Positions 1-12,600 of a DNA stretch of 64,000 nucleotides are shown here, one piece after another. The DNA is taken from NCBI GenBank assembly GCA_020746875.1, contig JAGTJL010000009.1, positions 744,001 to 808,000 on the forward strand, written 5' to 3'. Numbering within the stretch: position 1 is the stretch's first letter; every line of letters starts with the position of its first letter. The notes below the pieces were generated by a model. That model was not told where the DNA came from. It did no database searches and saw nothing but the letters and a program-made list of their open reading frames with translations. The position numbers and the translations under genes are program-made. The stretch comes from Rhexocercosporidium sp. MPI-PUGE-AT-0058 (taxonomy: Eukaryota; Ascomycota; Leotiomycetes; Helotiales).

Positions 1-1244
1 TTGTGACGTGATTTACTAATCCATAGCACTGGGCTAGGGGACAGATTTCGTGCCGGTGAAATTTGAGACCGCAATTATCCGTGTCATAACCGTTGATTCT
101 AAAATTCGTTTGTATGACCGAGTCTCTAGTTACTGCAGGGTTCAAATCTGCCAAACCTTTATTATTCTGAGATTATATATGTTTGTAACTTAGCTGGATA
201 ATCCAATCTGTCCAATTTTTAAACGTGGAATTGCCATCATTTGTCACAGTTGGCAAAGCCGCACTGTGTCTGGTACACTATCCGCTTGGTGTGAAAGTCC
301 GGGAATTGGGGCAGCAATCAAATAGCGCTCAACAAGTATCCGCTAGACTTCTGCCTGGCGATGAGATTTCTATCCTGTCTCGAGCCTGTCCTTTCTTTGC
401 TCGCGGATGGCAATACACAAGAATATATTGTTCATGAAGCGTGGAAATTCCATGTCAGAGGATGATCCGGCGTACTTATACTTAGGAGAAGGATCGATGT
501 CTTCTTTCTCTACGGTCGCATATGCATCATGATACAGGCTCTGGATTATTGTATATATGCTTACCTGTCCTGGAAAGCGCTTGAACACAGGCTATATACA
601 GTTGACGTGACTTCTCGACATTGAAAGCTGTTCGTAATTTTGCTGCTCCATCAATAGACAATGCTCGGCAAAATACCACTACGCAAATTCCAGAATACCA
701 TTTGAAGGCTGTGGGTGCTGAGAGCTCGTCAATTTTTAAATGTGCACATGAAAAGAAATTGCTAGAATTGCGTAGCAGGTTGGAAGGTGGTTAGCGCGCA
801 GGGTGGATGTCGCTCCATAGTAGGGCTTAAGGGGAAAGTCTCAAATTTGACAATCTCCCCGAGCGTGCTTTTCTTCGCTCACTATGCATACGCCATCTCG
901 CCATCTCTAATGATGAAAGAGGACAATTCTGGAGGTCCCAAGAAAGAAGTGCCTGGCTGGTCACGGGCAGGCGGAATTAAGCAAAAGAGCACGTGCCATG
1001 TTCTCAACAGGGATTGAACTTGAGTGCCTGACCACTCGGGCACGGCTCCCGTCGTCATTCCCGATGCAAGCAAGCAAGCAGGCAATTCTTACAGCTTGAC
1101 AACACCACGCACCCCCACATCATTTCGCCGTGTTACACGGCTCTTCCTCATTATTTCAACTCTCTTCAGGACCTCTATCCAAGCTCCGTAACGCATTCTT
1201 CTCCGGAGGTACAGACCTTTTCTCAATCCTCAGAGTCCTCCAAC
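1..1244. other. Intergenic region upstream of atg27
   Basis: No ORF here looks like protein-coding sequence on either strand; all are short and have no recognisable domain. The last ~100 bases are CT-rich and directly precede the atg27 start, as a fungal promoter/5' UTR would. The only structured element seen is a tRNA-like inverted repeat at 987-1048, listed separately. Confidence 0.5.
987..1048 (-). other. tRNA-like inverted repeat (possible decayed tRNA or SINE-type fragment)
   Basis: On the minus strand the ends pair as GAGC/GCTC and CGTGCC/GGCACG, with one bulged base. Inside are an A-box-like TGCCCGAGTGG and, about 12 nt further on, a B-box-like GTTCAATCCC. A short T-run follows on the minus strand, as a Pol III terminator would. 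The A-to-B distance is too short for an intact tRNA and no normal anticodon or T stem can be folded, so this is at best a tRNA-derived fragment. Confidence 0.25.
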
Positions 1245-2340
1245 ATGCGGTTACCTCGAAGTCCGGCGGACGCGGCGTTGCTGTCAGCCGTCCTGTTTCC
1301 TTTACTCACCGCTGCAGCTGGAGGCATCACTTGTGAGAAGATCGTGATAGACAATAAATATCACTGGGATCTGCATAAGTTGGGAGGACCGCGGTCGGTG
1401 TTGGACAGCCAGGACAGAGGAGCAAGCTTCAGAAACACAACCTACACAATCGATATCTGCAAACCTTTAAAACGGGACTCAACTCAGACATGTCCGGGGA
1501 ATACTCGAGGTGAGCCTTTGGAACATGTCTTGGAGTACGGGAGCTTGGCTGACTTGAAGCAGTGTGTGCCATCGAACGCGATATAAATAAGGAGACAGGC
1601 GATGAGATTATTGGGGAGATCATACCGATTGCAGGAGAGCTGAAGGAAAAGGGAGGTGGGGATTTGAATGCTAAATGGGTACGACTGGCCACTGATGGGT
1701 CGAATACGGATTCAGAGAAGGAGGGTTTGAGGTTGACTATGAATGGAGGTTGGACGACTGTTGACAAGAAAAAGAGGCCGCAGAAAGCTATCGTGGAGTT
1801 CATCTGCGACAAGAATCTTGAAGGAACTGAGAATCTTTGGGACCCAGAAGATAAAAACGAGCAGAGGATCAAGCGTGCTGAAGGGGATGATAAGAAGGAG
1901 GGTGAGCCAGAGAAGGACCATTTGAAAGAACCGAGTCTCAAGTTCTTGCGGTACGATACCTCTGGAGACTCTGAAGATGTCCTTCGTCTGGAATGGAGAT
2001 CGAAATATGCTTGCGAAGATGCGATCAACAACCCGGATCAGGAAGAGAAGAAACCAGGGTCATGGGGTTTCTTCACTTGGTTTATTATCATGTAAGTCAC
2101 CCTCATGGGTCATGTCCTATGAGCACCACTAACCCATTACTCAGTGCTTTCCTCTCAACCGCAACCTACCTCATCTTCGGCTCCTGGCTCAACTACAACC
2201 GTTACGGTGCTCGAGGTTGGGATCTTCTCCCCCACGGCGACACCATCCGAGACGTCCCATACTTATTCAAGGACTGGATGCGAAGGGTTCTGAGCACGGT
2301 GCAAGGCGGTGGAAGTAGAGGAGGTTATGCAGCAGTATGA
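1245..2340 (+). CDS. atg27: Autophagy-related protein 27 (type I membrane protein)
   Basis: Three exons, 1245-1509, 1563-2091 and 2145-2340, give 329 aa. The introns are 53 nt each, with GTGAGC and GTAAGT donors, and the joins are in frame. The protein has an N-terminal hydrophobic signal peptide (about residues 10-26), then a cysteine-containing luminal domain (conserved Cys near 29, 66 and 82, and the VC pair at the first exon junction). An acidic/lysine-rich linker follows, then one membrane span around residues 258-280. A short cytosolic tail contains the Atg27-typical GARGWDLLPHGD stretch and ends in GYAAV. Family knowledge: Atg27 cycles between Golgi, vacuole and endosomes and is needed for Atg9 vesicle supply in selective autophagy. 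The match was recognised by eye over the whole length; the weakest point is the exact start, although the signal peptide supports it. Confidence 0.9.
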
Positions 2341-5300
2341 GTAAGGGGCAACGAGAGAAAGACAAAATGTCTTCCAGGTACGAGATAGAGATGGTCGCAT
2401 TCAGACATTGTGTTAAGAGATTCTTTGGGACTTCTTTCCCCGGTCCATGGAACGGATGGAATTCCTTGGCTTACAATGCTAGGTTCCATGTATAATATCA
2501 TAGCCTGATTTTTGCTTCTTTTTTGTCTGAAAATATGTATAATTTACCTCCGACCTTCATTTGCGTCATGTAATTTCGCATCTCTAGTCGAGTCGCGAAC
2601 AATCATACCATCAAAGTCATGCTAGTCTATCCGCTTCATCAACTATCGTCTAACATCGAGCCGTCTTCGAAAACCTCCACAAGCCCAAGTGGGCTAGAGT
2701 CTAGGCCTCTTCGCTCTCAACTCGACCTACCCTTGGAAGCTTCTCTTTGGTCGTAGCTAAACATAATCATCATGGTGCTTCTAGAAGAGTCTCTTCAACG
2801 ATTCCATGGGCTAAGCAGGCAGTCTAGTCACGAAACGAGAGCAGAGGGCTGGTGACTAGATGCTCTTCCATCTCAGTGCTAGACTCTGCGGCTCTACCCG
2901 CGTCCAGTGCTCGTTGATACGAGCTAGGAAATCTCTTCTCTTTCTCTAGGTCCCAGTAGGTCTTGCGTGATCTTCTCTTCTGATGAGTCGATGCTTGCAT
3001 ATCGGGATGTGTGAGTACCGAACCTGTTCCACCAGCCCTGGTGATGAGAACTGGGACTGGTCACCTCGCGGAATTTTACTGAAGGACTTACCTCCTCCCA
3101 CCGACCTACCTATATTTTGGTTGATCTGGCCACGCGCATATCGAAATTTTCATCTCATCCCTTCCTCCCAGATACTGGTCAGCCCGCGCCATCGAGTTTT
3201 CGTTCACGATCTCCACCTCCCCACTTCTTCAACCAAGTACATCTCATTACTCCTAGCCTTCCCAAGGTCGGCCTCTAGATCTCATTCTGTACCCCCGTAG
3301 CATCATCCATCCCATCTCGTCTAGTTCAACTCGATATCTAAACTAACCTAGCTAGATCTTCCTAGGATTCCAACCTTAAATAAGGCAGCGGGAAGGCCCC
3401 ACCAACTAACCTAATTAACTAACTAATTCTTAGCTTCTCACTTTCAGTTTCAAGTTTACCATCTCGGATTCCATCTTGGACCCCTTTTTAAACGCCGCAA
3501 GTTAGCCAGGAGCTCCGCCTTCCCTTTCTTAAAGCCGGTACTGTGCGTGGACTAGACCAGACTAGGCGGAATGGCCTGGTCCCGTAGCTTCAACTTTATT
3601 TCAATATCAGCAGTGTAGGTCCTCAACTTCGGTAGCAGTGCATATTTTTTGATAGCGGACGCACATTCGAGATTCTTATTTAAGGTTCATTTTTGAATGA
3701 GTAGAAGGATATCGTCTTTGAATTGCACTAGTTCTATATGTCTGATCTTCAAGATGACAACGTATCTAGTAGGTGGATACTTGACGGCGAGAGGACAGAG
3801 GGGTCTCAATGTGATTTGGAGAAGCTTCACTCTGTATTTCCAGAAAGTATAGGGACGTTCTTCCTAAGGTCAGATTCGCATCGATTCACAGCTGATCTCC
3901 CCTTTACCGAGAAGCTGTTTCACCTGCCTCTCTGGATATTCGTGCCGAACGTCGATAAACTTCCATCTCCCTAGAGGACTATGTAGCACTTCAAGAGTGA
4001 TGCTCGTGAGACAAGAATCGCTCACCAGCTCCAAGCAAATGCAATCTGATCAGGGTCGTTGTGGTGAGTAGAAGGACGATGAGGAGGAGGGAGCTTGCGG
4101 TGAAAGTCTCCATTTTGGGAGGTGGGGCGTGCGAGATTAGAGAGTTGAGATCCTCTTGAGTGATGGGTCTGCAAGGTAAGAGTATGGAATGGATGGCGAG
4201 GTTTTCTTAGAGAAGAAGATGAATGCTGGAATTTATTTCTGGCTGAAAGAGCACTAGCGTGCCTTTTCAGAAGCTTCATTTACCTCGTCTTCTGGTAGCA
4301 CTTCGACATTCAAAAGGGAGTCGTGTGTCTGTGATGAGTGCATCAATGGTATCATTATTGGTCTACATATATGCGGATGAGGAAGTCCCCGCATCGCGAA
4401 GAGACTTCGGAAGTAATAGGTTAGAGCTCGTTCCTGCCATTTGGAATCGGATTCGCTTAACTTTCATCACATCCATGAAATCAGGAATTCGGCATCGCTA
4501 TAACTCTCAAAATTGCACACCTACCTATGACTGTCCTCAACATTGAATTCTAGATGGTGTGCTGCCAGTTGTATTGTTGCTCGCAGTCTTTGATGAAGTG
4601 AGCTCTCTGAAGTGGAAGGCGAGCACTAACGCTGGACTCGAGCATCTCCGACCCTCTAGTGATTGGAGAGGACAACGCTCCGAAATTCGCATTTTGGTCG
4701 AATGCAAGGAAACGTCAAGATAGAGGTGGCACCTTTTGGTCTTTGGTCAGGTGTCGTGTGGTAGTAACTGAGTAGCTGGGTCGACTGCTTGAAGTGCCTT
4801 TGTGGAAAGCTGCTCCTGGCATTGGGTAGCAAAGACCGATGATTAGGTAGGCTGCCACAGAGCTAACTGCATGACCGCTAGCTCAAGTGAAGTAATATCA
4901 GCTCTGCCTTGTGTTCGATGATAGAGCTGCTCGAGCTCCAAGGTGACGACAGCTAAATAGAGATATAAACAAATGAAACACAACCATTGAGTTTGGGTAG
5001 AACCGAAAGGCTTCATCAGTCTAGTCGAGGCGCGAATTTACACACAAACTGATTCTGGCTGAACGAAACAAAGGCCTTTTATTTTGGAGGAAGACTGCTT
5101 AGGGTTGTTGCACAACATTGCATTGACACAGTAGCGAATCGCAAATAAGCCATATGTGCTCTGTAGCTCAACACTACATATGCTGTGCTGCTACTCCAAA
5201 ATATTCCCGTAATCCATATAACCCCCATAAGCTAGGTCTGTAAGTCTATCCAGCAATTCCGGCTTCGAAAGTCTGCGCCTCGTACGCCATATCATTTCCC

Positions 5301-5389
5301 CTCCAACCATCAAACCCAAGCCCTTGTACAAACGCCGATTGGTTTATCTCCCAGATCATCATCACTATGCGTTATAACATGCACTCAGC
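2341..5389. other. Long intergenic region between atg27 and a convergent Zn2Cys6 regulator
   Basis: The nearest 200 bases carry the atg27 3' UTR, and the last few hundred would hold the 3' UTR of the minus-strand regulator. In between, all ORFs are under 110 codons and lack a recognisable domain. There are CT-rich tracts around 3050-3300 and a CTAACC/TTAACT-rich patch at 3340-3430. I see no tRNA, transposon ends or conserved peptide. Confidence 0.4.
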
Positions 5390-7771
5390 TCAAGGATTAT
5401 ACGTGTTCATAAATCCCCAAAAAGAATCATTCCCGAAATCCCCCTCAAACTGCCACTGAGACCCAGTATCAGTAGCTATACCCCCATTTCCCGGTCCCCA
5501 AATCCCAGGCGTCTGCATACCGCCAGCACTTAGACCCAAGTTGCCATCAATCGTACCACCCAGGTCATTGAACAGTAGATCATGCATTGGCTGCAGAGGC
5601 GCCATAGACGAGAAGTCGAAAGTCTGAGGCATGGAGAAAGCTTCCCAGGGTGATGTTGTGGCGGGTGTGGATTCTGTCATGTTGGAGATAGTGGGAAGTG
5701 TGTATTGGGTGGTTGTGGAGGCGGATGTGTTGGTGTTGGTAGTGACGCTTGCACTTTGGTTGTTTGAAGAGTTAGTTGAGCCGCTGGAGATGGAGGGATG
5801 GGAGGAGGCGGTATATTGAGGCGTGGAGTATGAGTCCGGTGTGGGAGCCGCGGGTGTAGTGCTGGCTGATACGGAAGATGGCGCTTCGGTCTTGGCAGGG
5901 CGGTTGAGGGCTTTCTTGAGTCGTACACAAATTACTTTTAGAACGCTCAGTGCGGCATTTGCCATTGCGTTGCGATCACCCATTGTTTCGAAACGGTCCA
6001 TGCCCCATTGGAAGTGCTGGAGTGTGTCGTCTAGGAATTCTGGGTTCTCGGTTGGGTGGAGGATGTAGATCGCTGCTACTAGAACGATGGCGTCGAAGGT
6101 GTTTAGGACTAAAGCAAACATCTTGTAGTGTCGTACGCTGAGCAGGTTGAAGTATGTACGTTGAGCGCGGAGGATATCGAGTCCAGCTTTTAACGCTGCG
6201 GTTCGGCTGTTGGAATTGGTGAAAATGTATGGGCGGTGGAGTGCCATGACTGTGAACGCTGCACCGTTTTGGAAGGTGGCTCTGGCGCAGGGAAGCCAGT
6301 AACAATCAGGATGAGAGTCGAATGTGGTGTCTGGATTCTGGGTGCGAAAGAATGGAGGTGTATGTAAGGTGATCTGGTTGATCATCTTGTGCATCATTTC
6401 CAGCTTGGGGTAGTTGTTTTGGTTTGGATCCTCTTTCTCAAGATTGAAGATATCCCAGAGAGGTGCAGCTACCTCTGCGTTCCAGAGAAGCATGGTGAGA
6501 GATGTGGGAGGATCAGAGTCTGTTCTTGGTGCTGGTGCAACTTCTCTCCGATTTTTGGGAGTAGGTGCATCGATTGGAAATTTCGGTTTGCCATCCCGAG
6601 GATCGACAGTCGTCGGTCTTCCCAGAACAATAGCCATGTGAATATCCCATAGAGAGAGAATCAACCACATCCTCCGTCGAAGCTGCTCCTGCCAGAGACT
6701 TTCCAAAACATCCTCAGGCTTTTCATCTGGTTTCCGATGATGCTGTGAAATATTGACTTTGTGCAAACCAACTTCTTGAGCATCCCTGATAGTTTGCGAT
6801 AGGTAGTGCCAACTCTCCGGTACAAGTCCACAATTCTTGAGATATGCTGTTCGAAGAAACCCGGCCTGGACCGTAACCAAAGTCGTATGCCTCTTACCAA
6901 GCAGACATAAAATCTGGCATCCAGAGTCACTGTAATCGCTTGCTAGATCATCAAACGACATGCCTGCTGCATACTTGAGGGAATCAAGGCTCTGATCGTA
7001 GTCGACTGGCTGAAATTGTAGTGCCAATGCCAAAGTTTGGAAGAGCAAAGCTGGGAAGAACTGTAAATCAGGTGGTAGTTCCAGAGGTCCTTTATTCAAA
7101 GTCGAGAAAGACAGGCTGTGCCAACTCTTGAGCAGATCTCTGAACGTGCCCTCGTCTAGTGGAGAGTATTGCCAGTTGACTTCTCGAAAATAGCACGCAA
7201 TCAGCTTCTCGATGTATGGCTTCGCCGGAAGCTGTCGTATCATGCTCTTGAACTTCTCCCGAAGACCTCCATGGCCTGTAGAATTTGAAGTCATCATTGA
7301 CAGAGGAGAGGACGACCCCGCATCGAGGGTCTCGAGTTTCTTGAATATGCCGAGAGTAGTGTTGTTGTTCCCATTCGATTTGGCATATCCAAATGCGCTG
7401 ACTTGGGCGGCCGTCTCAGACTCCTGCTTGATGATGTTGAACCCCCCGCCATCTTCAGAAGATCCGTTCCCATTTGTACTCTCCTCCAGCAGCTGTTGTT
7501 TCCTGGCAGATTCGTTCTCGTACTGGCAGAGCGACTGCTTGTTTCGAGCTATGCAGTTGCTGCAAGGCGATTGTCGGTCGCACTGCCATCAATCGGTGAG
7601 TCTGCTGATTAGAAAGCTGGCTTAGCTGGCGATGGTGCATACCTTCTGCTTCCTGCGGTGGCACTCTGTGCATGATATAACAATCCTCTTCCTCTTCCGC
7701 GGGGGCTTCGAAGGACTTGTAGGCCTCGGCCGATGTTTGATGTCGGGAGATGGCTCCATTGCTTGCTCCAT
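5390..7771 (-). CDS. Zn2Cys6 fungal-specific transcription factor
   Basis: Two exons on the minus strand, 7771-7643 and 7582-5390, give 773 aa. The intron is 60 nt (GTATGC donor, CAG acceptor) and splits the zinc cluster between residues 43 and 44. The cluster has cysteines at 34, 37, 44, 50, 53 and 62, spacing C-x2-C-x6-C-x5-C-x2-C-x8-C, preceded by a basic RKRKR nuclear-localisation-like stretch. The middle region (about residues 160-590) reads as the Fungal_trans regulatory domain, including the motif around YLSQTIRDAQEVGLHK. The C-terminal ~180 residues are Ser/Thr/Asn/Pro-rich with aromatic and Met patches, as in activation regions. The target pathway cannot be read from the sequence. 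It diverges from the histidine kinase gene across a 1.9 kb gap. Confidence 0.9.
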
Positions 7772-9669
7772 GGTCGTAGTCGCATGCGCCTGAGCGGAGG
7801 TACTTTGTACGAGCTCTTCGTCGCAAAGCGCAACTCTCCGTCAGCGAGCCGGGTAAGGCAGCAAGAAGACGCCAGGTGAGATCTTGGCTCGAGACTATTG
7901 CCGCCTCGTCTATTCCAGTATGGGATAGATTGCTAGATGAGTGAGGGCAGGAGTCGTCGTCGTGTCGTCGTTATGTTGACGGTGGTGTTGTTAGGGTAAA
8001 ACCATGGGTCGGGATTAGCTCATTACTGTACTCGAGTACTCGGGCCTCACTTTACTTTATTCTACAATACGAGTTACCTCCCCTTGACAGCGGAGATAGC
8101 AGCTAGTCTCGGAGAATACTGTATCTCCACGAGTCGCATCGCATCACATCATATCACATCACATCACGGCAAGAAAGGACGACATAATGTAAGGAGTTTT
8201 CCTCGGGTATGCACTTGTCCTAGAAGCCAGTCTCGAGTTCTGGGTGATTTCAAGATATCCCATCAACCGCCGTCGCTTGCACATTTTAGCGCGGAAAAGT
8301 AGAGGGGGTGCATCGAGCGCAACACTCAATTTCAGGACAATTTAATTTTATATTTGAGTACAACTGCTTCGAAATACTTATTCTTTCTTACAAAAAAAGG
8401 TTGTCTTGATCTTGTGGAGCTAGATATGTTGCTTCAAAGGAGGTATCTCTCCTTAGCGTATATCAAACGACGCTAAAAGGTGTATATGGCGGTTGAGGGG
8501 ATACGGCAGCCGTCCATGACTCGCTAAATCTGATTCGCCTTTGAATCCGATTCGACCCAAATTCGGCAAGAAGTTCGAGACGGCGGCTTCGTACCTGAGC
8601 CAAGGCCAGGCCAGATCGCAGTGACCAGATAATGGGGTGAGGTGGAATGAGGGGTCATGTCAGGGGGTTTGAAAAAACAGGAGAAAGCTAATCGTTCCAA
8701 GCTACATATATGATAGACAACTTCCAACAATGTATACAATCTTTGCGAACCGAAAGAAAACAAACCGCTGTTGGGGGCTGGTGCTAACTTCAGGGGCGGA
8801 TATCATTCCGGACGAATCATTCCTGTTTTCCCTAACGCAGGATCTTTCCCAAGACGACTGCCTGGCATGAAGCTTTTCAAGCAAAGCAAAGAAAAGCATC
8901 GATCAGGTCGTTCAGATGTGGTGGCTCCCCTCCCACTCTCGGATAGGACGCCACCGTGTAGATCGGATCAGTCAGGATGGTGACAGTAGTGCAAGCTTTT
9001 TTCTTTTTCTTCTCCAGAGGTCAATGGTCAGCTTGTCCCGGGTGCATCATATCCTGCCCGCTTGGTGCAGGACCATAATCAGACCAAATGGGAGCAATTC
9101 AAAGCAGAAGTCTACAGTACTTCCTGAATAATACTCATCTATCTGCCGGGACAATCCCCCACCCCTACCGTACAAGGGTATTATCTCAAAGCCATTCTCG
9201 CTTCGAGTCGGTGACGTCTGTGGCGCTGAACCCTGATTCTGCTCTGCTCTGCCACTCCACTACAGTCGCAAACTCTCCCTCTCACTCCTCGAAAGTGCCA
9301 CCGACTGCACCGCAACGCAACACCCTCCTACTACCTATCTGCTACCTTACCTAAGGTACTGGTGAGGCGGCCTCGTCTTGGACAATCGCTAATCGTCTCA
9401 TCCTCACTTTCAGCCTCACTAGAAGTCTGCACCTCTAGTCTGCGTGAGGCCGGCACATCTGCCAGCCTACTCAGCGGGTGAATAACGCCTCGAATACACT
9501 ATTGTCTCTGCCTCTGACACTTACCTCCCCTCCAGAGCCCAAGCAAGGTATTGGATACCTAATTTTCAACCGCACTTGACGTACGCCTACCTTGGCTGTA
9601 TTGCACTATACTCGATCCTTCCCCCAACAGCATCCAATCTGGTTGGGAGCAGGAGCCGCAGGAAGGTCG
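7772..9669. promoter_or_regulatory. 1.9 kb divergent intergenic region between the Zn2Cys6 regulator and the histidine kinase
   Basis: This segment separates two diverging genes, so it should hold both promoters and 5' UTRs. No coding sequence is supported. It contains a short ATCAC-type simple repeat near 8136-8167 and a CT/AC-rich stretch (9230-9560) just upstream of the kinase start, typical of fungal 5' UTRs. No specific operator was identified. Confidence 0.5.
8136..8167. repeat. Short CATCA/ATCAC simple repeat
   Basis: Imperfect tandem copies of a five-base ATCAC unit (with GCATC, CATAT variants) lie in the divergent promoter region. Probably slippage-derived; no function is suggested. 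Confidence 0.6.
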
Positions 9670-12600
9670 ATGGCGCCTGTGGCCTCCACCATCGCATCCC
9701 ATTTGGAGGGCATATCTGACAGTGCGCGTGCAAGAGAAGTCTACAAGTACGTGTCTAGCCACCAGGGAACCACACTGCACCAGGAAGATGATATTCAGTT
9801 CAGTCAGTCTTGAAGTACTGACAAATCTCCTTGCAGATACTTTCAGCCCACCCCCACGAATCCTGATAGTCTTGCCACAGCAGTTGCGCCAGCTTCTCCC
9901 TCGGACGACTCTGTTGAAGATGGTCGTGAGATCAAGGTCAGATCAAGCATCACTTCATCTAAGATCTCCTCGCCAGACACAGCGCTAACAGCATACTGCC
10001 AATTGACAACATGGAGGATCGGGGCGCAAAGAGCAATGATAAGGCTGGTACTTTCTTGAACCCTCCAATAAAGAGGTACTGACTCTGTCTAGTGTCATTG
10101 ATGCGGAGACACAATACTTCGTTGCAGAAGGCACTAAGACCGTGGACCTTGTGAACAATTCTAAACACGAGCCAGGAGATGAGATCTGGATAGGATGTGC
10201 CAGTGTGGAGAAGGCTGGACGTCTTTGTGAGAGGTAACACAACTGCTTCCTACTAGTAGCAAGTCCTAATACAAAGAAACAGGACAATCGCGGTACCGCC
10301 ATCGAAAGATGGGAACTACCCCGCCTTCATTGTTGATGACCTCAGCAAAGATGACAGGTTCAACACATTGCCTTTTGTTACAGGAGCGCCATTTCTGAGA
10401 TTCTATGCCGGTGTACCGCTGATCACCAAACGCGGAATTCCCATTGGCAGCTTATTTGTAGTCGACGATCGAGTTGGCAATGGTCTTACCAACGACAAGG
10501 TTCATTTTATGGGAACTATGGCCATTACTATCATGAAACATTTTGAGATGGCTCGAGAAGTAGAGGAGCATCGTCGTGGAATGAAGATGAGTCGTGGACT
10601 GGCATCTTTCGTTGAAGGCCGTGCAGAATTAGTCGAAGCAGATGTTGAAGCAGACGATGGTGAAGGAACCAAGATTGTAGGTCAGTTCGAAACTGACCAC
10701 AGTATTACAAGAACAAGGTCGAAAGGCTCGGTGCGGAGTTCAATATCCCACACTGGATCCCATGCAGCTGTTGATAGGGAGAAAGAATATTCTGCTGCAT
10801 TATTCAAGGCCGAGGAGGGAATCTTTGCCGGGACCCAGCCCGACATCCAGACTCGCCCTGACATTGAAGCTATGCCCCAGTCACAAGTATCATCGTTTGG
10901 AGGAACCAGCGTAACAGTATCTTCACCCAATGAAACCCACGACCCATCAAGCTCACCCCCTTTGGACGATCAATCCGAGTCCACTTCCATGAAGATCTTG
11001 TTCTCACGGGCTGCTAATCTAATACGAGAAGCCTTTGAGGTTGACGGAGGAGTTGTTTTCTTTGATGCCCAGACTGGATTCAGCAGCGACATGTCTCATA
11101 ATCATGGACCCAACAACGATACCAGCGGTTATACTGAGAGCGCAACAGAAAGCCCGGCAGAGGTGATGACGGGTCACACTAGCGGAGACGCTGATGATCA
11201 CAATTCCGCCGATGAAGATGGAGTATGCAAGGTTCCATCCCCTCCCACACTGCCCCCATCAGGAGACGGTGCCCTGGACTATGAACACAGTGCATTTTCT
11301 CGCACGACTACTAATGCCACCAAGTCTTGTGAAGTTTTAGGATTCTCGACCCCAGATGCGGCTTCAATCCATGGGGATCCGGTTCCAGGCTTGCAATCGT
11401 TCCGTCCGTTGGAAGAAAAGACCTTGATGTCGCTGCTGAAACGCTATCCCAGGGGAAAGCTGTGGACTTTTGATTCGGATGGTGCTATGTCTTCGTCATC
11501 CGATGATGAGCGTCGGAAATCATTCTCTAAAGATCCGATTGAGCGTAGCAAGGATGCTCGGCGGCGTAAACTCAGAAGTGCGAAGAACAAGAACGATGCG
11601 AAAGTCATCTCAAAGCATTTCACTGGAGTACGACAGCTGCTCTTCGTCCCACTTTGGGATGCCGGTCCTTCGCGATGGCTGAGCGGCTGCTTTGCTTGGT
11701 CGACTGAGCCTACTCGCATTCTTTCTAAGCAGAGCGAACTTGCGTTCTTGAGCGCGTTTGGGAATTCTGTCATGGCCGAATGGTCTCGACTTGACACCGA
11801 GATCGCTGATCAAAAGAAGGGGGACTTCATTGGCAGTATCTCGCATGAGTTGCGATCTCCTCTCCACGGCATTTTGGCTAGTGCTGAGTTTTTGGAAGAG
11901 ATCACGACGGGGTGGGAGAAAGGATTGGTAGAGACAATTGACAGCTGCGGGAGGACATTACTGGATACGATTGTAAGCATCTTCTCTGTTACTGGGGGCA
12001 TATCGTTTACTAATATCCACAGAATCACATCCTTGACTTCTCGAAGATCAATCATTTCGAGAAAAACTGGAGAAAAACCAAGCGAGCAGTCGGATCACGT
12101 ACCACCCCTGGCAAACCTGGAGGCCCCATGAATCTCCAACAATCAGACCTTCCAATGCTCAACTTGTTCCAGGATATTGACATTTCGGTCCTCTGTGAAG
12201 AGGTGGTCGAGAGTGTATTTGCCGGGCATGTATTCCAGCACACAACTGCCCAAACATTCGATATGGTGCCAGACACGCAAGGGAAAATGTCCGATGCCAG
12301 AAAGTTGATTTCCTCGTCAGAAAACATGCTGGGGCCGCAAAAGCTTCAGTCTTCGGGCGTTGTTGTTATCCTAGATATAGATGCACACAACTTTCACTTC
12401 ACCACACAACCTGGAGCCCTGAGACGTTTGGTCATGAATCTACTTGGTAATGCTCTCAAGTACACGTCTCATGGGTATGTCAAAATTACGCTCACAGCTA
12501 CGGATATGGAAGACTTGCATTCTGGGACGTCTTCTGCGGGTAGCGATGGTGTCCCCAGATCTATGATATCTCTGACTGTCCAAGACACGGGCCGAGGAAT

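Noticed and set aside
134..160. T-loop-like GGTTCAAATCTGCC suggesting a tRNA
   Set aside because: No acceptor, D or anticodon stems can be folded around it.
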